Shown in pieces: positions 1 through 6,648 of a stretch of DNA of 56,916 nt (position 1 is the first letter of the stretch; every line of letters starts with the position of its first letter). The notes under the pieces were generated by a model that was not told where the DNA came from, did no database searches, and saw only the letters and a list, made by a program, of their open reading frames with translations. The position numbers were made by a program, and so were the translations under genes. Origin of the DNA: Oscillospiraceae bacterium (GTDB lineage Bacteria > Bacillota > Clostridia > Oscillospirales > Oscillospiraceae); assembly GCA_017445385.1 (NCBI GenBank), contig JAFSUG010000020.1:1-56916 (forward strand). Direction: 5' to 3'.

Positions 1-18
1 ACCTAGTTCGAGCAGCCG

Positions 19-63
19 TTTGGGACCAGGAGACCGTGGGTTCAAGTCCCGCAACCCGGACCA
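19..63 (+). tRNA. 3' half of a tRNA-Pro(UGG) gene (partial)
   Basis: Bases 19-25 read as an anticodon loop TTTGGGA with anticodon TGG at 21-23. They are followed by the 3' anticodon stem CCAGG (26-30), a variable loop, a T arm whose stem GTGGG pairs with CCCGC around loop TTCAAGT, the 3' acceptor strand AACCCGG, a discriminator A and an encoded CCA (61-63). The 14-18 bases do not pair with CCAGG, and no D arm or 5' acceptor strand CCGGGTT is visible upstream. This is therefore only the 3' half, cut off by the window edge or, more likely, by a recombination joint at about base 18. Such 3' tRNA ends are common attachment sites for integrative elements. Confidence 0.6.
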
Positions 64-147
64 AAAGAAGAGATACGCGAAAGCGTATCTCTTCTTTTGC
101 GTCATCGGTGTTTGTTGCGGGACTTGAAAGGCGGCGCTTAGCGGCGT
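61..147. repeat. 87-bp direct repeat, left copy
   Basis: Bases 61-147 are identical to 3261-3347. The match starts exactly at the CCA of the tRNA remnant, includes the tRNA terminator and stops at GCGGCGT. The two copies lie 3200 bp apart and bound a stretch of broken and orphan genes, as expected for an integrated or duplicated segment at a tRNA 3' end. Confidence 0.9.
63..98 (+). terminator. Terminator of the tRNA-Pro remnant
   Basis: A perfect 16-bp stem, AAAAGAAGAGATACGC, with a GAAA tetraloop and its exact complement ending in TTTT. An identical copy lies at 3263-3298 in the second direct repeat. Confidence 0.85.
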
Positions 148-211
148 GCCGGGGGCACGCCGCAACCGCCGGTGGCTTTTCCGCAGAAAAGAAGTCCCGC
201 AACCCGGACCA
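114..211. repeat. Inverted copies of the tRNA T arm around a GC-rich palindrome
   Basis: Bases 114-128 (GTTGCGGGACTTGAA) are the reverse complement of the tRNA T loop and 3' stem. Bases 192-211 repeat the last 20 bases of the tRNA in direct orientation, including CCA. Between them is a perfect GC-rich hairpin, GCGGCGTGCC-ggg-GGCACGCCGC, at about 141-163. The whole resembles a REP-like palindromic unit framed by tRNA-derived ends. Confidence 0.7.
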
Positions 212-212
212 T

Positions 213-254
213 AGAAGGACGCTGATTTTGATACAATCGGCGTCCTTTCTTTTT
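213..254 (+). terminator. Terminator after the second tRNA 3'-end copy
   Basis: Stem AGAAGGACGC pairs with GCGTCCTT about 17 bases later, followed by TCTTTTT. It directly follows the second CCA-ended tRNA fragment (192-211), so that fragment looks like the end of another tRNA-like unit with its own terminator. Confidence 0.7.
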
Positions 255-449
255 GCACCCCACCTTCGAACGAAAGCCCTTGTCATAAGGGGCTTCGCCG
301 CATCTCGCACACGATAAGAAAGAGCAAGTACCTCTCCGAACCATCCCGGAGAGGTACTTTTTTCTATTTGCCGCCTGAAATGCGCAAAAACAATCGTGTG
401 CGAGATGGGGTAAATCGTGTGCGAGATGGGTATTCGTGTGCGAGATGGG
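254..449. repeat. Iteron-like short repeats at the left of the island
   Basis: Three direct copies of TCGTGTGCGAGATGGG occur at about 393-409, 414-430 and 433-449, with a period near 20 bp. An inverted copy, CATCTCGCACACGAT, lies at 301-315. A TGCACCCCACC motif at 254-264 matches the repeats at 2838-2893. Multiple short subterminal repeats of this kind are typical of transposon ends (for example IS21-type) or of operators, but no transposase is present. From 255 to 540 I see no gene. Confidence 0.6.
327..364. terminator. Strong hairpin terminator
   Basis: A 12-bp perfect stem, AGTACCTCTCCG / CGGAGAGGTACT, with a 7-base loop followed by TTTTTT. It lies between the inverted and the direct copies of the iteron. 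No gene upstream of it in this window needs it. Confidence 0.75.
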
Positions 450-482
450 TATGCCTCGTCAAGAGTAGCTGTGCGAATTGTG

Positions 483-512
483 TTGCGCGAATGTACGGTA
501 TGGTGGTATAAT
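483..512 (+). promoter_or_regulatory. Putative sigma-A promoter for the 595 gene
   Basis: TTGCGC at 483-488 and TATAAT at 507-512 with an 18-base spacer, about 80 bp upstream of the ATG at 595. The iteron repeats lie just upstream (393-449), where an operator could act. Confidence 0.5.
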
Positions 513-594
513 CCAAACAGCTGATGTACCGCCACCTTAATTGACGGCTATTCAGCATATTGCGGAATGGAGAGAATGGGAGGGCTGCTGCTTT

Positions 595-1296
595 ATGGAT
601 TTTAGAGATGAAGTATTAAACGCACAAAAGGAATACGTTGACCCCAACGTGATAAAACAAAGAGAGCTCGAAAAAAGAAAAAAAGAACACCAAATTTTGG
701 TTGATAATTACGCCAATCAGATTGTATATTCGGTAAAAAGCGCACTGGTATCGAGAGCAAAAAAGTGCAGCCGGGTACACCGTTTGTTTTTGACGGATTT
801 ATTGCAATGAGTTTTCCTGCTCGGGGATTATACAGTAGCGATGATGCCCCGTTGAATTCATACCTCGGAAAGGAATACAGCAAACACATAATTTTTGATG
901 AAATAAGCAGCCAGAGCGGTTGGGATTATAAAACTGTTTGTAAACTCTCAAACGATGCCGAAAAAATACTGCAAACCGCAAAAAAACTTCTTGCGAAAGA
1001 TAATATTGTGCTTCACTCATATTGGGCAGAAATGGCAGGGGAAACATTCGATATGCCTATTGAGATGACAGCCAAAGGAAAACGGTTATCCAGTGAAAAA
1101 TCAATTTATACAATTCGCCTTAAACACGGATTAAAAGAAGTTGAGATTACCAGCGAGGTAAGTCCAGCCATACACCCATATACTCTGGGCGTTCATTGCT
1201 CCTACGACGTTCAATGGCATCCGGGCGAAGTGTGAGGGCGGTAAGGTTTATTTGTGCATCGCAGATTTGCTCAAAAAGGGAATTATTAAAGATTAA
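595..1296 (+). pseudogene. Hypothetical gene with two compensating frameshifts
   Basis: I do not recognise the family. The reading starts at ATG 595 with GGGAGGG about 10 bases upstream. It runs to about 763 in one frame, continues from 765 in the -1 frame (to 1235), and then returns to the first frame for a short tail ending in KKGIIKD and a stop at 1294-1296. Joined, it would be about 233 residues: a Lys/Glu-rich helical N-terminus, then a mixed middle part. The first shift lies on A AAA AAG (759-765), a textbook -1 slippery heptamer. The second, near 1228, has no obvious slippery site. Simple decay or sequencing error is therefore as likely as recoding. No match to a transposase is seen. 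Confidence 0.5.
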
Positions 1297-1349
1297 GATA
1301 CAACCAATAATACTGCATTTACAATAAAGGAATTCTTTGGCAACATAGA

Positions 1350-1373
1350 GTTGCACGGTTTCGTGCAACGGTT
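1350..1373 (+). terminator. Small hairpin, possible terminator
   Basis: Perfect 8-bp stem GTTGCACG-GTTT-CGTGCAAC (1350-1369) followed by GGTTTT. It lies between the frameshifted 595 gene and the DUF4417 gene. Confidence 0.45.
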
Positions 1374-1432
1374 TTACAATTTGCCGCCATGGTTGGAGAA
1401 TGTATTCCTCACGATCATTCAGGAGGCAAATC

Positions 1433-2064
1433 ATGACAGAAGAGAATTATCAGTATCGCACAAGCCAGACCATGCTTCGCAACTGCTTTCCCGGACCGGG
1501 AGAATGGAAGATTCCCGTAATCCCGAAGTTCGAGGAAAAGCCCGACGATTTCAACGATCTGCTGCTAATCGGCTTCGACAAGACGCACGTGCAGGACGAA
1601 ACACATCTTGACAGGATGGTGCATTTCTTCCTGTACGACTATCGCTTTGAGCGAGTGTGGAAGAGCCCCGATGCAGACTTGGAGAAGCTTTCGCGTTATC
1701 GCGCTGTATTGTCGCCGGATTTCAGTATGTATCTGGAAATGGCGCCGGTGATGCAGCTGTATAATGTATTTCGTAACCGCTGGTGCGGCGCATATTGGGC
1801 GTCGAAGGGAATGCTTGTGATCCCCGCGGTCAACTGGGGAACGAATCCACGTTTGATTTCTGCTTTGAAGGGATCGAAAAGGGCAGCACTGTTGCGGTAT
1901 CCACCTATATGGCGTCGGCACATGATAACCGGCAGGATCAAAAGGACTGGTTTTTGAGAGGATACAACGAACTGCTGCGCCGCATCGAACCGGAAAAGAT
2001 CATCTGCTATAATACGCCGTTTCCCGAAATGGAAGGAAACGTTATTCCAGTAGATTATGAATGA
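1433..2064 (+). pseudogene. DUF4417 family protein, frameshifted
   Basis: Starts at ATG 1433 with AGGAGG 7 bases upstream. The first part reads as a DUF4417-like protein: an N-terminus with the phrase RNCFPGPGEW, a central VLSPDFSMYLEMAP and NRWCGAYW, and then VNWG. After about 1840 the reading continues in the -1 frame (ESTFDFCFEGI, VAVSTYM, DWFLRGYNEL) up to the stop ending at 2064. One base seems to be missing in the run TGGGGAACG. DUF4417 proteins are of unknown function and frequent on plasmids, phages and integrative elements of Firmicutes. The joined product is about 210 residues, near normal length, so only the single-base lesion marks it as broken. Confidence 0.7.
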
Positions 2065-2079
2065 AGCGGTTGGAAGTAC

Positions 2080-2790
2080 ATGAACTTCGACAAAAAAGAT
2101 GCAGAAAAAGAGTTAGAATCTTTTCTGATCGGTGGACGTTATGAGCCGAACTGTGATATAATGGAACCGTTCCGGATTGGCAGCGTTAAGGGCGGCGGCA
2201 GCGCTTTCGGCGGGAAATGGAGACCGAATCCGAATAAGCCGGACGACGCGCGCTTTTTGGGAGAACCGGGAGAAATCAAGACGACGATCCTAAAAGCCGG
2301 TTACCGTGTCGATACGAAAATCGGCAAAGATGGTCGAGCAACAATGGAACGCCACTACACCAATCACAACCAACCGTGGGCGCATACCGATCCTCATGAC
2401 CATATCATTTGTTGGGACAATCCGACAAAGCATCCGGATTGGCAATCAATAATCAATTATCCAAACGGCGCACCGGAATTCAAATGCTATGGAGATTTTT
2501 TTGTTATGAAACACACAATTATCCCATCTAATTCAATTGAGCAGAATCGATTTGTGACGATCAGCGATTTTAAGGATTGTATGAGGTGGCATGGTGAAGT
2601 AGAGTTTCTTTGGAACGATGTTTACTACAGTATTACACCACGCGGCGGAAAGATCTGCATTTCCCACAGCTGTTTACAGGAAACAGAAAAGCAATATGAA
2701 ACAGCCGACGACGCGCTGGAACACATGGTCGGCGAGGACCGTCTGCGCGATGTCATCACAAAAGTGAAGGTTTTGGCGCGCACGATTTGA
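2080..2790 (+). CDS. Hypothetical two-part protein with His-rich PHDH motif
   Basis: 236 residues, no signal peptide or membrane segment. Residues about 30-115 carry GGGSAFGGKW, then GYRVDTKIGKDG, HYTNHNQPWAHTDPHDHIIC: a basic and His-rich module that recalls C-terminal modules of phage head-type or polymorphic-toxin proteins in Clostridia. Residues about 155-236 (FKDCMRWHGEVEFLW through GEDRLRDVI) look like a separate small domain that I associate with stand-alone clostridial proteins of unknown role. It may be a fusion of two once-separate genes. The start was chosen at ATG 2080, which overlaps the end of a short upstream reading. The functional reading is inference from resemblance. Confidence 0.5.
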   Translation: MNFDKKDAEKELESFLIGGRYEPNCDIMEPFRIGSVKGGGSAFGGKWRPNPNKPDDARFLGEPGEIKTTILKAGYRVDTKIGKDGRATMERHYTNHNQPWAHTDPHDHIICWDNPTKHPDWQSIINYPNGAPEFKCYGDFFVMKHTIIPSNSIEQNRFVTISDFKDCMRWHGEVEFLWNDVYYSITPRGGKICISHSCLQETEKQYETADDALEHMVGEDRLRDVITKVKVLARTI

Positions 2791-2837
2791 GGATGCGCTG
2801 AATTACCGCTTGTCTGCCTTAGACAAAGGTAAACTGC

Positions 2838-2910
2838 AAATGCACCCCATGCTCTCAAAATGCACCCCACCACTTGGAAAAATGCACCCCACCTCGTTTA
2901 TGGGTGCATC
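2838..2910. repeat. Short repeats TGCACCCCAC at the right of the island
   Basis: Three direct copies of AATGCACCCCA(C/T) begin near 2838, 2857 and 2879 with a period near 20 bp. A partial inverted copy, TGGGTGCAT, lies at about 2900-2908. The same word occurs at 254-264 at the left of the island. Their spacing mirrors that of the iterons at 393-449, which suggests two ends of a lost mobile element. Confidence 0.55.
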
Positions 2911-2939
2911 TTGTAGTAGAATTACTGTCCTCACCCATG

Positions 2940-2969
2940 AAAAAACCTCGTCGAAAGACGGGGTTTTTT
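2940..2969. terminator. Hairpin terminator at the right of the island
   Basis: Stem AAAAAACCTCGTC, loop GAAA, then GACGGGGTTTTTT. Near-symmetric A and T tracts would let it act on both strands. Confidence 0.75.
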
Positions 2970-2973
2970 CAAC

Positions 2974-3157
2974 GATATAAATCCACTGCGTGGATTTGTG
3001 ATATACGCTTCGCGTGTGATATTCGCCTGCGGCGAGTGATATGCCTGCGGGCGTGAGTGGATTTATATCATATCACATACGGTGCAAGCCGAATATACCA
3101 CAATTTGCGTCAGCAAATTATATCACATCGAGCGCAAGCGAGATATATCACGTTTGT
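2974..3157. repeat. Array of small palindromes joined by GTGATAT
   Basis: Successive mini-hairpins (ATCCACTGCGTGGAT, ACGCTTCGCGT, TCGCCTGCGGCGA, GCCTGCGGGC, then AATTTGCGTCAGCAAATT and one around CGAGCGCAAGCGAG) are separated by GTGATAT or its complement ATATCAC. The first group is also closed by a 13-bp outer stem, GATATAAATCCAC (2974-2986) with GTGGATTTATATC (3057-3069). The stem bodies differ in sequence but each stays self-complementary. No gene is seen in 2791-3416; it holds these repeats, a terminator and the second direct repeat. Confidence 0.7.
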
Positions 3158-3260
3158 GTTTTTATTCGTGCAAGTTCAAGATACTCATAATTGTTATTAA
3201 AGAACATAAAAGTTTTCTGTTTCACCCCTTTTTCCTGTTTTGCATATTCGAGCGATAATC

Positions 3261-3347
3261 CCAAAAGAAGAGATACGCGAAAGCGTATCTCTTCTTTTGC
3301 GTCATCGGTGTTTGTTGCGGGACTTGAAAGGCGGCGCTTAGCGGCGT
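3261..3347. repeat. 87-bp direct repeat, right copy
   Basis: Identical to 61-147, including the perfect tRNA-type terminator (3263-3298) and the inverted T-arm copy (3314-3328). Here there is no tRNA in front of it; the preceding bases AGCGATAATC differ. It marks the right joint of the island. Confidence 0.9.
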
Positions 3348-3416
3348 ATCTCTTGCAGGCGGCGCGGTGATGTGGTATGCTGAAGCAAACACGTTGCGAT
3401 TGGAGCATTGCAAGAT

Positions 3417-3896
3417 ATGGACTTCATTATCAGAGAAATCCAAGCGGCGGATAATGCGGCGGTTGAGAAGCTGATTCGTGACTGCCTGACGGAGTTCGGC
3501 GCGGCGCATGAGGGCACTGCGTGGGCAGATCCCGATCTCGGCCGCTTTTCAGAAATTTACAATTCCGCCGGAAACAAATATTGGGTTGCGACGTATGCTG
3601 ACGGGCGGATCGTCGCCGGCGCAGGGATCGGCGCGCTTACCGGCGCGGACGGTATTTGCGAGCTGCAAAAGATGTACAGCGTCCCGGAGGTTCGCGGAAG
3701 CGGCATTGCCGGGCGGCTGATGGATACTGCGCTTGCGTATGCGAAGCGGTATTATCGGCAGTGCTATCTGGAAACGCTTGAAAACATGACGGCGGCGCAG
3801 CGGTTTTACGAAAAGCACGGCTTTCGGCGCGTTTATGAGCCGCCGGTGAAAACGGCGCATTTTAACTGCGACGTGCGGTATATCAAGGACTTATAA
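3417..3896 (+). CDS. GNAT family N-acetyltransferase
   Basis: 159 residues with the fold signature of GCN5-related acetyltransferases: an acetyl-CoA loop VRGSGIAGRLM at about residue 92, preceded by the strand ELQKMYSVP and followed by the C-terminal strand YLETLENMTAAQRFYEKHGF that closes the fold. It should transfer an acetyl group from acetyl-CoA to an unknown small molecule or amino group. ATG 3417 is preferred to the TTG nine bases upstream because GGAG lies about 12 bases before it. The gene follows the right direct repeat of the island and stands alone, convergent with the SGNH/MBOAT pair. A 41-bp copy of the repeat family also found at 22685 and 36532 lies directly downstream. Confidence 0.85.
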   Translation: MDFIIREIQAADNAAVEKLIRDCLTEFGAAHEGTAWADPDLGRFSEIYNSAGNKYWVATYADGRIVAGAGIGALTGADGICELQKMYSVPEVRGSGIAGRLMDTALAYAKRYYRQCYLETLENMTAAQRFYEKHGFRRVYEPPVKTAHFNCDVRYIKDL

Positions 3897-3911
3897 GAAA
3901 AAGCGGATCAA

Positions 3912-3952
3912 GGGCGGCGCAAAACCTGCATAATCCCTAACTTGCGCCGCCC
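3912..3952. repeat. 41-bp solo end of the 277-bp repeat family
   Basis: Matches the right end of the 277-bp repeats at 22921-22961 and 36768-36808. It begins GGGCGGCGCAAAACCT and ends CTTGCGCCGCCC. The first 11 bases, GGGCGGCGCAA, pair perfectly with the last 11, so this piece folds on its own. Read on the minus strand, its first 27 bases equal the left end of the 36532 copy. It lies between the convergent GNAT and SGNH genes, where a terminator is expected. Confidence 0.75.
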
Positions 3953-3975
3953 AAGCGGTGAGTCTTTTGTTGAAA

Positions 3976-5043
3976 TCAAGGAAACAAATCTTTGCGAGCT
4001 GCGCGGAAAGCGTTCGTGTTTTCTACGAGTTTTTCCTGGAGCGCGGCTGCGTTTTCGTTTGTCACGCGGTATTCGCCGCTTGCAAAACAGAATACGATCC
4101 AATCGTTGATTTCGGGGGAATAATGCGTTGTGTCTTTATAGTTGTTCAAATCCATCGTGAAGTCAGCGGACTGGAAGTCATAAACGATCGCGCCGCGCGC
4201 GGTTGCCTGATCGATGAAATATTCCTTTGCAAGCAGGTATTCTTCAAAGTAATCGTTATCCTGCGCGTAAGTCCAGCAAAGGGAGGAGTAGGGCGGAAAG
4301 AAGAAAACGTGCTGCGCACTGTCGTATTGGAAGCTGTCTAAAAACTCGTTCATATTGGAAAGCATTCGAGCGTAGAGATCTTCGGTTTCAACATCGGAAA
4401 CCTGGAACTGGCCGGTTTTGTAATTGTGGATTACAACTTCCTCGCCGAATTCCATATCAAGATACCAATCTTCTAAATGGTCAATACTGCGCTTATGGGC
4501 AAATTCTTGCGGCAGCTTGACGCCTGCAAAATCAAGTGTCATCAGCGCAAGATCTGTTGGAATATAGCGGAACCAAACCTCATAGCTGAACAGGTAACGG
4601 CATCGTGAAAGAAGATCGTCATCCATCAGATACTTGAGATTGCGGCTTGTTTTTGTGTTGTTTGTAAATTGCGAGAGATCGGTGGAAATGTAGATGGTGT
4701 TTGCTTTTCCGGACTGATACGCAAGATCTGCAAGCTCTGCAATTTCTACGCTTCGGATGCCGCCGAGACCGATTCTAAGCGGATTGACGCCGAGCGCTTC
4801 CCGAAACGTATCCATATTGAAGTTCTGCGTCATCGACGAGCCGAGAATCAGCGTGTCGTAATCGTAATTCTGAATCAGACCCGGCGCAACAAACCAGCCG
4901 GAGAGCATGTAGGTGTTATCTCTGATTCGGAACTGCATAAAGGGATCGAAAAGAAATGCAATTGATCCGAAAAGCAGCGCTGCTGCCAGCACAATCACAA
5001 AAAAGGAGACGATCCAGCGCGAAGGTTTCATTGCTTTTTTCAT
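3976..5043 (-). CDS. SGNH-like membrane-anchored partner of MBOAT acyltransferase
   Basis: 355 residues. One N-terminal membrane segment (about residues 10-31) and a large outside domain with LILGSSMTQNF (about 66-76), the Ser block of SGNH/AlgJ-DltD-like proteins. Near the C-terminus DTTHYSPEIND supplies the Asp-x-x-His pair. Partner proteins of this type carry or transfer acyl groups to cell-surface polysaccharide after an MBOAT protein moves them across the membrane. GGAGGCGGG lies just before ATG 5043, and the stop of the MBOAT gene is only 12 bases upstream, so the two are co-transcribed. The substrate cannot be told from sequence. Confidence 0.8.
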   Translation of the reverse strand: MKKAMKPSRWIVSFFVIVLAAALLFGSIAFLFDPFMQFRIRDNTYMLSGWFVAPGLIQNYDYDTLILGSSMTQNFNMDTFREALGVNPLRIGLGGIRSVEIAELADLAYQSGKANTIYISTDLSQFTNNTKTSRNLKYLMDDDLLSRCRYLFSYEVWFRYIPTDLALMTLDFAGVKLPQEFAHKRSIDHLEDWYLDMEFGEEVVIHNYKTGQFQVSDVETEDLYARMLSNMNEFLDSFQYDSAQHVFFFPPYSSLCWTYAQDNDYFEEYLLAKEYFIDQATARGAIVYDFQSADFTMDLNNYKDTTHYSPEINDWIVFCFASGEYRVTNENAAALQEKLVENTNAFRAARKDLFP

Positions 5044-5055
5044 ACGCCCGCCTCC

Positions 5056-6486
5056 TTAGAAATTGAAGTAGATGAAGATGCTTTCGCGCGAGAGGCAAAG
5101 CATCGCTGCAAAAAACAGAATTGCCGCAAAGAAAACTGTTTTTCGATTCGGGGTAAATTGCGAAAGCTTGTCGGCGCTGTTTTTGCAGGCGAAGACGATT
5201 GCAAGCATCGCGCCGATGAAAGTCACTGCATAGGCAAGGTCGGCGGCAAAGGGGAAGTTTAATCCGCTTGAAACGCCTACAACGTCTTCGATCTGCCGGA
5301 GCGCCGGATTTCCGAAGCTGAACATGCCGCGATAGACAGCCAGCGCTTGCGCAAAGCTCTCTGCGCGGAAAAGCACCCATAAGAAGCTAACGATCAGGAA
5401 GGTAACGAAAACACGGATCGCGTGCGGTATTTTTTCAAGGAGCGGCTTGCAAAGGCGCTCCAATACAACGAACAGCCCGTGCAGCGCGCCCCAGAGGACG
5501 AACGTCCATGCCGCGCCGTGCCAAAGACCGCTGACAAGGAACGTCAGAAACAGATTCAGGCACGTTCTGGCAAGCCCTTTCCGGTTGCCGCCGAGGGGCT
5601 TATAAATGTAGGTGCTGAGCGCTCTGCCGAGCGTAATATGCCATTTTCGCCAAAAGACGGTAATGCTTTCTGACTGATACGGGGAAAGGAAGTTGAAGGG
5701 AATTTCGATATTGAAAAGTCTGCCGAGGCCGATTGCCATATCGGAATAGCCGGAGAAATCAAAGTAGATTTGCAGCGTATAGCTGAGAGAGGTCACCCAG
5801 CCGGCTGTAAGCCCGAGGCTTGCCATTCCGAAGCCGTTATTTACAAGCACGGCAAGCGCGTCGGCAATTACGGCTTTCTTAAAAAGACCGATCGCAAACA
5901 GGTACAGTCCCTGCGAGAATGATTCGGAATTGAAATAACGGCGCGATTCATCCTTGAACTGCGGAATCATTTCGCTGTATAGCACGATCGGGCCTGCAAC
6001 GAGCTGCGGAAAGAACGTGACGAACAGACAGTAATCGCGCAGACGCTCTACGCGCTCTTCGCCCTTATAGACCGATACAAGGAACGAAAGCTGCTGGAAC
6101 GTGAAGAAGCTGATGCCCAGTGGAAGCGCAATATGGCGCAGCATGAAATCTGCGCCGAAGGCGGCGTTTATATTCTCAATAAAAAAGTCGTAATACTTAA
6201 AATAGCCGATCAGCGCAACGTTAAAGAGAATGCCGAGCGTTAAAAACAGCTTTGCGGTTTTCTTTTCGGAATTGCGCTGGATCAGCAGCGCAATAAAGTA
6301 GTTAAAAGCGATCGAGGCAAGGATCAGCAGAAGATACGAAACGTTATAATAGCCGTAGAAAAACAGTGATGCGGCAATCAAAAAAAGCCGCTGATAGATC
6401 CCGCTTTTCAGCCGAGAAAGCAGATAGTATCCGCAGAGAACGATGGGCAAAAAGAGTAATATAAAAATATAGGATGAAAATACCAT
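5056..6486 (-). CDS. MBOAT family O-acyltransferase (AlgI/DltB-like)
   Basis: 476 residues, about 10-12 membrane segments. The family core is clear: YSDMAIGLGRLFNIEIPFNF, FWRKWHITLGRALSTYIY, and LVSGLWHGAAWTFVLWGALHG with the invariant catalytic His. MBOAT proteins pass acyl groups from a cytoplasmic donor to an extracellular acceptor, here probably through the SGNH partner encoded next. The start is placed at ATG 6486 (MVFSSYIFILLF, the usual N-terminus), with GGGAG 12 bases upstream; a TTG 18 bases earlier would add six residues but consumes that site. A possible promoter on the minus strand is TTGCGA-17-TATTGT at about 6528-6556. Acylation of exopolysaccharide or wall glycan is the likely role. 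Confidence 0.88.
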   Translation of the reverse strand: MVFSSYIFILLFLPIVLCGYYLLSRLKSGIYQRLFLIAASLFFYGYYNVSYLLLILASIAFNYFIALLIQRNSEKKTAKLFLTLGILFNVALIGYFKYYDFFIENINAAFGADFMLRHIALPLGISFFTFQQLSFLVSVYKGEERVERLRDYCLFVTFFPQLVAGPIVLYSEMIPQFKDESRRYFNSESFSQGLYLFAIGLFKKAVIADALAVLVNNGFGMASLGLTAGWVTSLSYTLQIYFDFSGYSDMAIGLGRLFNIEIPFNFLSPYQSESITVFWRKWHITLGRALSTYIYKPLGGNRKGLARTCLNLFLTFLVSGLWHGAAWTFVLWGALHGLFVVLERLCKPLLEKIPHAIRVFVTFLIVSFLWVLFRAESFAQALAVYRGMFSFGNPALRQIEDVVGVSSGLNFPFAADLAYAVTFIGAMLAIVFACKNSADKLSQFTPNRKTVFFAAILFFAAMLCLSRESIFIYFNF

Positions 6487-6648
6487 GTTCAAAAAATCTC
6501 CCAAATCAATTGAAACATATATAACGTATAAACAATATCATATTTTTCGGGTATTCGCAACCATGCATTGCTTTCTTTTCAAGCGGCAGACAGTTGCTTT
6601 TTTGTGTGTACGCTGGTATGGTTAAAGAAAGAAAACGAGGTGAACGCT

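Noticed and set aside
36-317. 93-residue open frame over the tRNA end and terminators
   Set aside because: It crosses a tRNA remnant and two terminators, has no ribosome site and a biased Arg-rich composition typical of read-through of non-coding GC-rich DNA.
393-449. Three direct repeats considered as a CRISPR array
   Set aside because: Repeats are 16-17 bp and are separated by only 3-4 bp, so there are no spacers; no cas genes are present.
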